This document shows, one piece after another, positions 33,631-43,763 of a stretch of DNA of 64,000 nt. The stretch covers positions 930,001 to 994,000 of the forward strand of contig NZ_CP042476.1 of NCBI RefSeq assembly GCF_007993795.1. Direction: 5' to 3'. The translations under genes and the position numbers were made by a program. Position 1 is the stretch's first letter. Every line of letters begins with the position of its first letter. This DNA is from Antarcticibacterium arcticum. GTDB lineage: Bacteria; Bacteroidota; Bacteroidia; Flavobacteriales; Flavobacteriaceae. The notes under the pieces were generated by a model. That model did no database searches. It was not told the origin of the DNA and saw only the letters and a list, made by a program, of their open reading frames with translations.

Positions 33631-36330
33631 TTGCGAACAAACTCACTTTATATTCTTTTTTCTGTTGTTTTTGTCTTCCTTATACCCGGTGATTTTTGGG
33701 CTCAGGAAATAAAAACAGGAAACGAGGTTCGCATAGAGGCTCAACGGGATTCTGTAATTATAGTAAGTGATTCTCTCACCCCAAGGTCCCAGGTCGTGGT
33801 GCAGGACACCGTTAAAAGAGATACGGTGCAACGGCCCAGGTTACTAACAGATGTGGTTAAATATAAGGCGGCAGATTATATGCGCCTAAGCCCAAAAGAA
33901 AACAGGATGTACCTGTTTGATGAGGCCCAGATCACTTATGAGGATATGGTAATTACCGCAGGTCTTATTATTGTAGACAATGAAAAAAATGAAGTTTATG
34001 CCTACGGGATACCGGATTCTACAGGAGCATATTCCCAAAGACCAATTTTTACTCAGGGGCAAAATACAGTTGAACCCGATTCTATAAGATTCAATTTTAC
34101 CTCACAAAAGGCCCTTGTTTATAATTCCCGCACTACAGAAGGGGCTTTCAAAGTACGGGGTGAGATTACAAAACGGGAAAATGATTCTGTCTATTTTATG
34201 CAGAATGTGCGTTTTACCACTTCTGAAAATGAGGAAGACCCTGATTATTTCTTCTATGCCCGCAAGATCAAATTTGTTCCTAAGAAGAAAATAGTTACAG
34301 GTTTGGTGAATATGTACATTGCCGATGTTCCAACCCCACTGGGATTACCCTTTGGGTATTTCCCGCTTACTGAAGAAGAAACCTCGGGATTTATTCTACC
34401 CTCCTTTGGTCAAAGCAACAACCAGGGATACTTTTTACAAAACGGGGGATATTATTTTGCCATAAGTGATTATGTAGATCTTCTTGTCCTGGGAGATTAT
34501 TATACCAATGGGAGTTATGGTTTACGTACCCAATCCAGTTACGCAAAACGCTATAAATTCCGGGGAAATGTGAACCTGAGGTATGAAAATCTGCTGCAGA
34601 GCGAACGGGGTTTTCCGGATTTTTCAGAGACCTCCAGTTATAACCTGCAATGGACACATTCACAGGATGCAAAAGCAAACCCCTCCTCGCAGTTTTCAGC
34701 TTCCGTTAATTTAGGGAGCAGTAATTATTTCAGGGAATCTATAAACCAAACTAACACGGCAAATTATTTGAACAACACCATGAGTTCAAATGTTTCATAT
34801 TCCAAAACATTTGCCGGCGAACCCCAGATAAATTATACCATTTCTGCCAGGCACCAGCAAAATACCAATACCCAGGAAATAGAGATGACCCTACCCACGG
34901 TGCAGGCCAGTATGGGAAGGATATATCCCCTGGCCCCAAAAATGGGAACCAAAAAAGGGCTTATTCAGAATATAAACTTACAATACAGTGTAAGGGGAGA
35001 AAACAGGATAAGGACTTTTGATTCCCTGTTTTTTAAACCGCAAATGTTCAAAGATGCCAATTTTGGCGCGCAGCATACAATCCCAATTTCTACCAATTTT
35101 AAAGTATTTAAACATTTTAGTGTAAGCGCCAATGCCAATTATATTGAAAGCTGGGTCTTCAAAACTTTTGAAAGGGAATTTGATCCCGCACTTCGTCGAA
35201 TTGTTATAGTAGATACCATTAGCGGTTTTGATTCCTTCAGGAGCTACAATTTCAGCACCGGTATAGGAACCACAATCTATGGCCTTGTAAATTTTGGTGC
35301 CGATAAAAAATACCAGGCCCTGCGGCATGTAATGCGGCCTTCTATAAGTTATAATATCAATCCTGCCTTTGACCAGTATTATGATGAATTCGAGATCATA
35401 AATGAGCAGGACCCCTCTTTAAACCGAATTGAGACCTTTTCACGGTTTCAGGGTTCATTGTATGCACCACCCGGCCAGAATTTCTCCAGTTCCATAGGTT
35501 TAAACCTGAGCAACAACCTTGAAGCTAAGGTGAGAGACCGTGACAGCACTGCAACAGAACCAAAGAAAATTACCCTTTTAAGCAATTTTAATCTTAGCAC
35601 GGCCTATAATCTGGCCGGAGATTCCCTAAGACTGGCGCCCATAAATGTAAGGGGAACAGTCCCTATTATTCAAAATAAACTTGATGTGAATGTTGCCGCA
35701 AACCTTGATATGTATGCTTTGGACAACAATAACCGCCGTATAGATAAGCTCAACATAAATAATGGAGGAAGTCTCTTCAGGTTTACTATGGCCAATGTGA
35801 GCTTTGGATACAACTTCTCCAGCACAGATTTTGCCGGAGGTGAAGAAAATAAGGATAAATTGGATAATGAGACCTTCCGCAGTGGTGGGCGGCCCGATGA
35901 TCTCTTTGGAAAGGGAACCGATATTGATGGAAGGTTTACAGACGAGGAAGATGTTTTTGAAGGAAAAGAGGAGCGAAATGACCAGTGGTATAATTATAAG
36001 ATCCCCTGGAATTTAAGAATTGCCTATACTATGACCTACAATAATATGGCCCGCCAAAATGAGATCTCCTCCCATTCCATAATGTTTTCAGGAGATATAG
36101 AACTTGCCCCTAAATGGGTGGTTGGTGGCTCCTCCGGTTTTGATATTAAAGAAGGCGGATTCACCTACACCCAGTTGCGTTTTCAAAGAGACCTTGACAG
36201 CTGGAGAATGAGCTTTAACTGGATTCCGTTTAGCGACCGTAGCTCCTGGAATTTCTTTATTGGAATTAAATCCAGTGTGCTTAGTGATATTAAATATGAC
36301 AAACGCCGTGAACCGGATAGAAGACTATAA
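33631..36330 (+). CDS. lptD: LPS-assembly protein LptD (Bacteroidota type)
   Basis: 899 aa. A signal peptide (ILFSVVFVFLIPGDFWAQ) is followed by an OstA-like N-domain (LFDEAQITYEDMVITAGLII) and a long barrel with many alternating strands. The end region DRSSWNFFIGIKSS resembles other Bacteroidota LptD. It inserts lipopolysaccharide into the outer leaflet of the outer membrane. There is no ATG before the signal peptide: the frame opens after a TAG at 33616, and TTG at 33631 is the only usual alternative start codon. The start is therefore inferred. The soluble partner LptE is not adjacent. Confidence 0.85.
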   Translation: MRTNSLYILFSVVFVFLIPGDFWAQEIKTGNEVRIEAQRDSVIIVSDSLTPRSQVVVQDTVKRDTVQRPRLLTDVVKYKAADYMRLSPKENRMYLFDEAQITYEDMVITAGLIIVDNEKNEVYAYGIPDSTGAYSQRPIFTQGQNTVEPDSIRFNFTSQKALVYNSRTTEGAFKVRGEITKRENDSVYFMQNVRFTTSENEEDPDYFFYARKIKFVPKKKIVTGLVNMYIADVPTPLGLPFGYFPLTEEETSGFILPSFGQSNNQGYFLQNGGYYFAISDYVDLLVLGDYYTNGSYGLRTQSSYAKRYKFRGNVNLRYENLLQSERGFPDFSETSSYNLQWTHSQDAKANPSSQFSASVNLGSSNYFRESINQTNTANYLNNTMSSNVSYSKTFAGEPQINYTISARHQQNTNTQEIEMTLPTVQASMGRIYPLAPKMGTKKGLIQNINLQYSVRGENRIRTFDSLFFKPQMFKDANFGAQHTIPISTNFKVFKHFSVSANANYIESWVFKTFEREFDPALRRIVIVDTISGFDSFRSYNFSTGIGTTIYGLVNFGADKKYQALRHVMRPSISYNINPAFDQYYDEFEIINEQDPSLNRIETFSRFQGSLYAPPGQNFSSSIGLNLSNNLEAKVRDRDSTATEPKKITLLSNFNLSTAYNLAGDSLRLAPINVRGTVPIIQNKLDVNVAANLDMYALDNNNRRIDKLNINNGGSLFRFTMANVSFGYNFSSTDFAGGEENKDKLDNETFRSGGRPDDLFGKGTDIDGRFTDEEDVFEGKEERNDQWYNYKIPWNLRIAYTMTYNNMARQNEISSHSIMFSGDIELAPKWVVGGSSGFDIKEGGFTYTQLRFQRDLDSWRMSFNWIPFSDRSSWNFFIGIKSSVLSDIKYDKRREPDRRL

Positions 36331-36435
36331 TAAAGGGCAATTACCTCTTAAAGACCTAAAAAAATCTTTTTGGTTTTGTATATTTCCTACGCCGAAATAA
36401 ATATGATTGTTTAAGAATATTAAAACAACAGCAGT

Positions 36436-36816
36436 ATGAAAAAGATCATAAAAACTTCCAAAGCACCCAATCCTATCGGGCCCTACAATCAGGCAGTACT
36501 TACAGGGAATATGCTTTATACCTCCGGGCAAATTGCTATTAATCCTGCAACAAATGAGTTGGAAATTGAAAACCTGGAGGATGAAACTACCCTGGTGATG
36601 GAAAACCTGAAAGCCATTCTTACTGAAGCGGGAATGACTTTTGAAAATGTGGTCAAAACCTCCATATTCATAAGTGATATGAATAATTTTGCCCGTATCA
36701 ACGCAATTTACGGGAAGTATTTTGATCCTGAAACCGCCCCGGCACGCGAGACTGTTGAAGTGGCAAATTTGCCCAAATTCGTGAATGTTGAAATTAGCGC
36801 AATTGGCGTTAAATAG
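36436..36816 (+). CDS. RidA family enamine/imine deaminase
   Basis: 126 aa. It hydrolyses reactive 2-aminoacrylate-type enamines. Family marks are SKAPNPIGPYNQAV near the N-terminus, YTSGQIAINP, and the C-terminal ARETVEVANLP holding the conserved Arg that binds the carboxylate. Its 3' end overlaps the 3' end of the convergent mgsA gene by 8 bases. Confidence 0.95.
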   Translation: MKKIIKTSKAPNPIGPYNQAVLTGNMLYTSGQIAINPATNELEIENLEDETTLVMENLKAILTEAGMTFENVVKTSIFISDMNNFARINAIYGKYFDPETAPARETVEVANLPKFVNVEISAIGVK

Positions 36817-37171
36817 CCTTCATCAATAATTTTGCAGTAGAAGGGTTCGTGGCCAACGGAATGTCATGCACGTCACATAATCTCATAAGCATAAAGATAT
36901 CCGGTTCGTGTGGATGCTTATCCATGGGGTCCCGAAAGAAAATGATCATATCTACCTTACCTTCTGCAAGACGGCAGGCAATTTGCGCATCCCCACCCAG
37001 TGGGCCGGAGAGTAATTTTTCCACTTCAAAACCTGCGGCTTCGGTTTTTTGACCCGTGGTTCCTGTAGCTATTAATTTAATATCCTTAGCCTCAAGGATG
37101 GACCGGTTCTCATTTAAGAACTGCACCATCTCAGCCTTTTTCCCATTATGGGCAATTATTGCTATTGTCAT
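36809..37171 (-). CDS. mgsA: methylglyoxal synthase
   Basis: 120 aa. It converts dihydroxyacetone phosphate to methylglyoxal and phosphate, bypassing lower glycolysis. Phosphate-binding ATGTTGQ (36-42), the catalytic Asp in GGDAQIA, the acidic FFRDPMDKHPHEPD and the His in LCDVHDIPLATN are all intact. It directly follows pfkA with a 1-base gap, so a glycolytic enzyme and its bypass are co-transcribed. The stop overlaps the RidA gene tail-to-tail. Confidence 0.95.
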   Translation of the reverse strand: MTIAIIAHNGKKAEMVQFLNENRSILEAKDIKLIATGTTGQKTEAAGFEVEKLLSGPLGGDAQIACRLAEGKVDMIIFFRDPMDKHPHEPDIFMLMRLCDVHDIPLATNPSTAKLLMKAI

Positions 37172-37172
37172 T

Positions 37173-38159
37173 TTATGTAGATAAAATATCTGAAATTCTT
37201 AAAAGGTCTTTATTGAAATCGGGTTTGGATTTTAGTGCCTTTTCAAGGCTACAGGATTCAATCCTGTTATTTACAAACCCTACCATAAGGGCAGTTTGCC
37301 CATCCAGTAGCAATTCAACAGCCCTCACGCACAAACGGCTGGCAAGTACCCTGTCAAAACACGAAGGATTTCCTCCTCTTTGAATATGGCCAAGAACCGT
37401 TACCCTTGCATCATAGTCCTTCAGGTTATTGGTCACATATTCGGCCAGTTCAAAAACGTTCTTTCCAATTTTGTCCCCTTCAGAAACAACCACTATACTG
37501 GAAGTTTTTCCTGAACGGCGGCTTTTTTGGAGGGACTCGAGTAAACGGTCAAGTCCCAGGTCTTCTTCAGGAATCAGGATCTCTTCAGCCCCGGCGCCTA
37601 TCCCGCTGTTAAGGGCAATAAAACCGGCATCCCTTCCCATTACCTCCACAAAGAATAACCTGTTGTGGGAACTCGCAGTATCTCTTATCTTATCTATTGC
37701 TTCTACTACGGTATTTAACGCCGTGTCATAACCTATTGTGAAATTGGTTCCATAAATATCATTATCTATGGTTCCCGGTACCCCTATAACAGGAATACCA
37801 TGCTCCTCCCAAAATACCTTTCCACCCCTAAAAGTGCCGTCGCCGCCAATAAGGACCATGGCATCAACCTTTGCCTTCCTTAAATTATCGGCTGCCTTTT
37901 GCCTGCCTTCAGGAGTAAGGAATTCCTTTGATCTTGCCGATTTTAAAATGGTTCCTCCTCTAGAAATAATATTCCTTACGCTGCGGGCATTCATTTCCTC
38001 ATAATCTCCATCAATCATTCCCTGGAAGCCGCGGTAGAAACCAACACATTCTGTATTATAATACGCACAGGCGCGTACCACTGCCCTAATGGCAGCGTTC
38101 ATACCCGGGGAATCCCCGCCGGATGTCATTACTCCAATTCGATTTATTCCTTTTGCCAT
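37173..38159 (-). CDS. pfkA: ATP-dependent 6-phosphofructokinase
   Basis: 328 aa, standard length. The motifs are intact: MTSGGDSPGMNAAIRA, IGGDGTFRGG with a Gly-Thr-Phe at the ATP site, PGTIDNDI with the catalytic Asp, and LGHIQRGGNPSCFDR near the C-terminus. It phosphorylates fructose-6-phosphate to the 1,6-bisphosphate. The Gly in GGDGT is typical of ATP- rather than PPi-dependent enzymes. It is upstream of and coupled to mgsA. Confidence 0.96.
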   Translation of the reverse strand: MAKGINRIGVMTSGGDSPGMNAAIRAVVRACAYYNTECVGFYRGFQGMIDGDYEEMNARSVRNIISRGGTILKSARSKEFLTPEGRQKAADNLRKAKVDAMVLIGGDGTFRGGKVFWEEHGIPVIGVPGTIDNDIYGTNFTIGYDTALNTVVEAIDKIRDTASSHNRLFFVEVMGRDAGFIALNSGIGAGAEEILIPEEDLGLDRLLESLQKSRRSGKTSSIVVVSEGDKIGKNVFELAEYVTNNLKDYDARVTVLGHIQRGGNPSCFDRVLASRLCVRAVELLLDGQTALMVGFVNNRIESCSLEKALKSKPDFNKDLLRISDILST

Positions 38160-38176
38160 TTAAAAAATTTATGATT

Positions 38177-38184
38177 CAAAATTA
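38177..38184 (-). promoter_or_regulatory. TAnnTTTG -7 box for pfkA-mgsA
   Basis: On the minus strand 38184-38177 reads TAATTTTG, 17 bases before the pfkA ATG (38159). It fits the Bacteroidota -7 consensus; no -33 box is clear. Confidence 0.4.
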
Positions 38185-38247
38185 CGAAGTATAATATTAT
38201 AAGGAGGGATATCCGTTTAATTTAACCGAAATTTAAAGAAGCTGCTT

Positions 38248-41200
38248 TTATTTAATTTCAGGAAAAACTATATAATCGGGGGCCAGAGATTTGGCCGATT
38301 GCTCTTCGATTTCCTCCTCCTCGGTTTTAAGATATTCACGATTCATGATCTTGCGTATCAACTCCTTAAAAGTATCAAAATCTACAGAATACGAGATCCC
38401 AATTCCCTGGGTAAATCCTATCTCTTCTCCAATAAACTGAATGTTGTTTTCACGGTTAAAGACTTTTGCACGTAAAGAGCCATCCTCATTTAGCAGGAAT
38501 TGGATCTCTACATCTCCCACAATTACAGATTCTGTAACCCCGCCTACAGGAACCCCTACTGCCCCATTTATAAGAATACGGTTGCTTATCTGGGTGCTAA
38601 GCGTTAACCCGAACCTGTCTACCGTTTGCTGGTCTGGCGTACGTTCTCCCTGTACATAATTTACCCCTACCTGGAACTTCCCATCCTCATCGGCAAAAAT
38701 ATCGTTTACAAGGCTGGAGGCCCTTTCCACAAGGGTACCAGACCAGGCATTTTGCCCTATGGCAAAATCTGTATAGAAGGATCCCTGGGTTACAAGGAAA
38801 AGCGCGTGCAATTCCCGGGTGGCACGATCTACCATCCTGTATTCAAGCTCAGAGCGTACTGCGCTGCTGGCGTTTGGAAATTGTACGTCAAAGGTAATAT
38901 CCGGTTGTGCAATCTGGCCCTGGAGCAGGATCACTACCTCTACAGGGATCTTTCGGTTAATAGATGGATTTTCCAGTAATATGGCCGGGTTGGCATCAAT
39001 TTCATAGATGGCGCTTACATCCAGTTCGGCTTGAACAGGGCTTCCATTCCAGTTTATACTTCCACCAGATTGTACTTTAAAAACCTTTTGAACAAGACCT
39101 GCATATTTAAAATTATATACCCCTTCGTATACCACGAAATCTCCCCACATATTGAATTTTCCATTGGTATTGATCTCTATAAGCATATTCCCTGCTCCCC
39201 TTCCTCTTAAGGAACTCCCGCTGGTTTGGTCTACCACTACTTCAACTTCAGCAGCGTTTGTTATATCAAGATCAAAATTAAGCTCCAGCCCTTTCACCTC
39301 CGGTATTTCCAATTCTATCCCTGCAAGCCTGGATGCTTTTTCCTCCGGACTTAAAAAATGGATATAGGAATTATCCCCCACAGATTCGGCATCACTTAAA
39401 GGGATCCTGAAAATGGTTCCCCGTTCTGTAGCTGCCGTAACATTTATGACAAGTTCATCTGTTGGGCCTTTTATTGTAGCTTCACCATCAATAAATGCGG
39501 TACCGTAATAAAGGGCGTCAATTTCGGCCTGGGTATCCAGCACCAGCATACGGTCTCCGTTAACTTCCAGGTCCAGGAACCATTCCTTGAAATTCCTGTG
39601 AGAAATTGTGCCGTCAAGATTCCCCGTAGTCCTGTATTTTATATCCAGCAATTCCACATCATTAAACACGAATTGCTGCTGGGTGAGATCTACCGTGGCA
39701 ATATTATTAAGGTTATAATCTATATTTAAATAAGGGATCCTGAAACCGGCGTCTTCCAGCTCTATCATTCCCGTAATGTCTGGATTTTTATAACTTCCGG
39801 TAACCATAGCGTCTCCTGAAGCATACCCCCGTATATTATCAATTACGTCCCCTCCCAATGGACTAAAAGCGGCCATATTAACATTGCGTAAGGCAACCTC
39901 CAGATCTATTGTGGGATCTTTACCTGCAGCATTTATTTGTCCTAACGCACTTATAGATTCAAAGCCCTTCCTGCTTAATCTGGCATCTACATTATAAAAA
40001 GTAAGGTCTTCATTTCCATCCACTGCAATATCCAGCCTGCCCATAGGAATATCGTTTATCTCAAGGTCTTCCACTTCCAGCTCGGTATTAGGAAAAAAGG
40101 CCCCATCCTCCTGCAGTAAATGTAAGCGCCCGTTAAGTATTCCTGCTATGCTAAGGCTGTCAAGATCTGGGGTGATCTTTCCAATATCTACATCTTCAAA
40201 TTCAATTTTGAAATCTTTATAAGTAGAATCCCTCATTGCCCCATTAAGGCGAATATTTTCTCCCATATGGGTTAGCTCCAATGAGTCTATCACCAGGTCC
40301 CTAAAATTATTTGAGAATACTATTTTATTACTTCTGTTACTGTTCTCATTTAAAAACCATACGTTCTCTTTGAATTTAATGTCTGATCGCTGAATCCCGA
40401 TTACAGATTTATTATCAGCATTAATAGTGTGAAATAAATTGAGATTGAAAACATCATTGTTCTGTTTTCCTCCCTGCATTTCAGATCTTATAAAAAGCGT
40501 ATCCCGCAGCGTAACATTAATTAAACTGAATTCAGAAAAATTATAGATGCCGGTGGAAACACTATCGGCTTCCACAAAGGTATTATACAAAGGGTTGGTG
40601 TTATCTACCTGGATATTCAGGTCCTGCAGCATATTCCCGAAAGCTTCAATTTTGGGGGAGCGAAAGGTAAGCCGGAATTCAGATTCATCAGACTCTACCC
40701 TACCTCTTATAAAGGTATTTGGTGCGAGCTTTATTTCAGGATAAAATACATCTACGATCTTATTATAAATATCAAAATCGAATTCCATGTATTGATTGGT
40801 TGTAATAACATTCGGGCGATAGTTTGTATAGATACTTCCTATGGAATTTTCAATTAATGCCCCTACCTCTGAAATTTTGAAATTCCCGGTAACCTGCCCG
40901 TTAATAACATCTGGTGAGTTTACTGCAATAGTGCGTATTCCCTGTGCATCAAAGGAGGAAGTAACACTAAGGTCATCGAAGTAATAAAGGTCATTCTGGT
41001 TTTGATAAGTGGTGTTTGCAAGCAGGATCGTTCCGTAGACATTATCCAAATTATTCCCCTGCATATTCATTATAATATCCCCTTTTAGGACAGATATGGT
41101 GTCACGGGAAATAAAATTAAGTTCCCGCAGGTTTGCATAACCAATAGAAGCTTCAAAATCATATATATTTTCGGCCTTTGAAATATCTACAAGTCCGTTG

Positions 41201-42630
41201 AATTCCATTTGCAGGTTCTGGTCCTGGGAAACGAGATTTCCATTAAAAACAGAATTTCTTACCGTTCCCATTACAAGGATATTGGAATATTGGTAATTGT
41301 TGTAATTAAGCCTTGAGATCCTGCCACGAATTTGGGTATTCAAACTTTCAGGAGTAAAACCTTTCCCGTCTATAAAAAGATTAAAGGTGGTTTTACCAAG
41401 GTCTTTTTGGCCCAGCAAGCGGCCCAGATTAAAATTATTGACCTGCAGGTCCCCTCTATAAGTGGTGGCAGCAGAATTGGTGAAATTATTCAGAATTATA
41501 TCGGCTTTGGCAGTTCCCAGCAAGGTGCTTACAAAAACATTTGCATCCAGGGAATTTTTGGTAAGGGTAGCCAAACCGTTTAGTTGTAAATTACCAAAGT
41601 CCCGAAGAGTTTCAGGCAGGGTTGTTCCTAATACCGAAGGGAGGAGATTTACAAGGTCATAATAGTTTGTGGAAAAACGTTCAAAATCTCCGGTCATTTT
41701 AAACTTTTCCATATCGGCAGAAAAAAGGCCTTCCAGTCTTACTTTCCCATCTATGAAGCTGCGGTCCATTCCTGCAAGCTCCAGATCCTTGAGCACAAAA
41801 TCATTTAATGTTCCTTCTATATCACTGCTGATAATAAGGTTTTCATTCTCGCCAAAGGGCTCATAAAAAAGCCGGAGATCATTGGTAGAGAATTTGGATT
41901 CCTTAAAATTCCCAACGATTTGGACTTCATTGGTGAAATTGGAAAAACTCTCGTAATCCAGAGCAAGGTTGGCATCCAGATAGGAATCGGGGGTTTCCAG
42001 GATAAGGTCTTTAAAGACCATTTGGGTGGGGCTATAGGAGAATTGCGTGCTCATATGCACTACTTCAATTCCGGAAGCTTCCCTCGCTTTCAGGGAATTA
42101 ATAGAAACCGTAAAATCACTATCTACCACCTTAAGATCTTCCGCCTGCAGGTTCAAATCCTTAAACTCCAGGATCACCGGAACTTCCAGGTTTTCATCTA
42201 TAAAGGTATAATACCCGTCCTTAACGTAAATATCCTGTATAAACAATTCAAAAGGTTTGGGTTCTCCTGTGGGTTCCTTGCGTAATTTGGCAAGAATGAT
42301 ACTAAGGTTATCTGTTTCTTCCCCCTTATAGCGTATCATTTTTATTTTTAAACCATCTGCAGTGGTATTCCCTAAATTGGGAGTATTGTTTATTAAATTC
42401 CGGAGGCTAAGAAGGGAAGTATTTAATTCCCGGGCATATAATAATGTATCCTGGTGATGGTCTTCAACATATACCCGGTTGAGTTTTACTTTTCCAAAAT
42501 AAGAAAAACTTACCCTCCCCACAGATAGGTTAACATCAGACCGTTCCCTGATAGAATTCGTCAATTTTTTCGCCACAGTAGTCTGTACGGCAGGTATGGA
42601 GAAAATGATCAATAAAAACACGAAAACCAA
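38248..42630 (-). CDS. tamB: TamB-like translocation/assembly module protein
   Basis: About 1460 aa, a very long beta-rich protein (repeated short strands of AsmA/TamB type). The C-terminal DUF490 domain is recognisable: YNFKYAGLVQKVFKVQSGG, VVILLQGQIAQPDITFDVQFP and VERASSLVNDIFADEDG. It bridges the inner and outer membranes and aids phospholipid transport and outer-membrane protein assembly. The proposed start is TTG at 42630. The in-frame sequence continues upstream through KRIKKFWKILIRTVVALL (42684-42631) to a TAA at 42687-42685 without ATG, GTG or TTG. The membrane anchor probably begins there, so the start is uncertain. Confidence 0.85.
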   Translation of the reverse strand: MVFVFLLIIFSIPAVQTTVAKKLTNSIRERSDVNLSVGRVSFSYFGKVKLNRVYVEDHHQDTLLYARELNTSLLSLRNLINNTPNLGNTTADGLKIKMIRYKGEETDNLSIILAKLRKEPTGEPKPFELFIQDIYVKDGYYTFIDENLEVPVILEFKDLNLQAEDLKVVDSDFTVSINSLKAREASGIEVVHMSTQFSYSPTQMVFKDLILETPDSYLDANLALDYESFSNFTNEVQIVGNFKESKFSTNDLRLFYEPFGENENLIISSDIEGTLNDFVLKDLELAGMDRSFIDGKVRLEGLFSADMEKFKMTGDFERFSTNYYDLVNLLPSVLGTTLPETLRDFGNLQLNGLATLTKNSLDANVFVSTLLGTAKADIILNNFTNSAATTYRGDLQVNNFNLGRLLGQKDLGKTTFNLFIDGKGFTPESLNTQIRGRISRLNYNNYQYSNILVMGTVRNSVFNGNLVSQDQNLQMEFNGLVDISKAENIYDFEASIGYANLRELNFISRDTISVLKGDIIMNMQGNNLDNVYGTILLANTTYQNQNDLYYFDDLSVTSSFDAQGIRTIAVNSPDVINGQVTGNFKISEVGALIENSIGSIYTNYRPNVITTNQYMEFDFDIYNKIVDVFYPEIKLAPNTFIRGRVESDESEFRLTFRSPKIEAFGNMLQDLNIQVDNTNPLYNTFVEADSVSTGIYNFSEFSLINVTLRDTLFIRSEMQGGKQNNDVFNLNLFHTINADNKSVIGIQRSDIKFKENVWFLNENSNRSNKIVFSNNFRDLVIDSLELTHMGENIRLNGAMRDSTYKDFKIEFEDVDIGKITPDLDSLSIAGILNGRLHLLQEDGAFFPNTELEVEDLEINDIPMGRLDIAVDGNEDLTFYNVDARLSRKGFESISALGQINAAGKDPTIDLEVALRNVNMAAFSPLGGDVIDNIRGYASGDAMVTGSYKNPDITGMIELEDAGFRIPYLNIDYNLNNIATVDLTQQQFVFNDVELLDIKYRTTGNLDGTISHRNFKEWFLDLEVNGDRMLVLDTQAEIDALYYGTAFIDGEATIKGPTDELVINVTAATERGTIFRIPLSDAESVGDNSYIHFLSPEEKASRLAGIELEIPEVKGLELNFDLDITNAAEVEVVVDQTSGSSLRGRGAGNMLIEINTNGKFNMWGDFVVYEGVYNFKYAGLVQKVFKVQSGGSINWNGSPVQAELDVSAIYEIDANPAILLENPSINRKIPVEVVILLQGQIAQPDITFDVQFPNASSAVRSELEYRMVDRATRELHALFLVTQGSFYTDFAIGQNAWSGTLVERASSLVNDIFADEDGKFQVGVNYVQGERTPDQQTVDRFGLTLSTQISNRILINGAVGVPVGGVTESVIVGDVEIQFLLNEDGSLRAKVFNRENNIQFIGEEIGFTQGIGISYSVDFDTFKELIRKIMNREYLKTEEEEIEEQSAKSLAPDYIVFPEIK

Positions 42631-42673
42631 AAGCAGCGCAACGACTGTCCTGATTAGTATTTTCCAGAATTTT

Positions 42674-42700
42674 TTGATACGCTTTTATGTTATAACTTTG
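42674..42700 (+). promoter_or_regulatory. Bacteroidota-type promoter for tsaD
   Basis: TTG (42674-42676) and TAACTTTG (42693-42700) are separated by 16 bases, slightly short of the usual 17-23. The tsaD ATG (42739) follows 38 bases later. The element overlaps the extended 5' end of divergent tamB. Confidence 0.5.
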
Positions 42701-42738
42701 TACACATTAGAAACATTTATTATGCCCCTTTTCAATTA

Positions 42739-43761
42739 ATGACTTCCCAAAACATCTATATCCTTGCCATAGAATCTTCCTGCGATGATACTGCAGCAGC
42801 AGTCCTTTGCAACGATAAATTACTTTCCAATATTGTAGCCACCCAGGAGGTTCATACCAAATATGGCGGTGTGGTCCCCGAGCTTGCTTCCCGTGCCCAC
42901 CAGCAAAATATTGTACCGGTGATACATCAGGCCCTTGCTCAAGCAAATATCGACAAAAAAGATGTATCTGCAATTGCTTTTACCAAAGGTCCCGGACTTA
43001 TGGGTTCTTTACTGGTAGGTACTTCGTTTGCAAAGTCCCTTTCCATGGGGTTAAATATTCCTCTTATTGAGGTAAACCATATGCAGGCGCATATCCTGGC
43101 CCACTTTATAGACGAGGAAAATTTCTCGAAACCCAGCTTCCCTTTCCTGGCAATGACCATAAGTGGAGGGCATACGCAAATAGTAAAAGTTTCCAATTAT
43201 TTTGAAATGGAAGTAATTGGCCAGACCATAGATGATGCGGTGGGAGAAGCATTTGATAAGAGTGCAAAGATCCTAGGATTTCCCTATCCGGGAGGGCCTT
43301 TGATAGATAAATATTCAAAAACAGGGAATCCAAAAGCATTCAAATTTACCAAACCAAAAGTAGGTGGGCTTGACTTCAGCTTTAGCGGTTTAAAGACCGG
43401 GGTGTTATATTTTATTCAGAAAGAAGTAAAAAATAATCCTAATTTTATTGAGGAGAACCGTGATGATATTTGTGCATCCATTCAATATACCATTGTGGAG
43501 ATCCTGATGGATAAACTTAAAAAAGCGGTAAAACAAACCGGCATAAACCAAATTGCCATTGGTGGCGGGGTTTCCGCTAACAGCGGAATAAGAAAAGCCC
43601 TGTATGACGCCGAAAAAAAATACGGCTGGAAAACCTATGTTCCAAAATTTGAATATACAACAGATAATGCCGCGATGATTGGAATTGTGGGCTATTACAA
43701 ATACATACAGGGAGAGTTTACAGATCTTTCAGTCACCGCACAGCCGCGTTATAAAATCTAA
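42739..43761 (+). CDS. tsaD: tRNA N6-adenosine threonylcarbamoyltransferase TsaD
   Basis: 340 aa. It transfers the threonylcarbamoyl group from TC-AMP to A37 of ANN-reading tRNAs, with TsaB and TsaE. ASKHA-fold marks are LAIESSCDDTAAAV at the N-terminus, the metal ligands His114 and His118 in NHMQAHILAH, and the late ATP-site GGGVSANSGIR with the closing Asp in YTTDNAAMIG. RsmE follows after 2 bases, so an RNA-modification operon begins here. Confidence 0.97.
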   Translation: MTSQNIYILAIESSCDDTAAAVLCNDKLLSNIVATQEVHTKYGGVVPELASRAHQQNIVPVIHQALAQANIDKKDVSAIAFTKGPGLMGSLLVGTSFAKSLSMGLNIPLIEVNHMQAHILAHFIDEENFSKPSFPFLAMTISGGHTQIVKVSNYFEMEVIGQTIDDAVGEAFDKSAKILGFPYPGGPLIDKYSKTGNPKAFKFTKPKVGGLDFSFSGLKTGVLYFIQKEVKNNPNFIEENRDDICASIQYTIVEILMDKLKKAVKQTGINQIAIGGGVSANSGIRKALYDAEKKYGWKTYVPKFEYTTDNAAMIGIVGYYKYIQGEFTDLSVTAQPRYKI

Positions 43762-43763
43762 CT

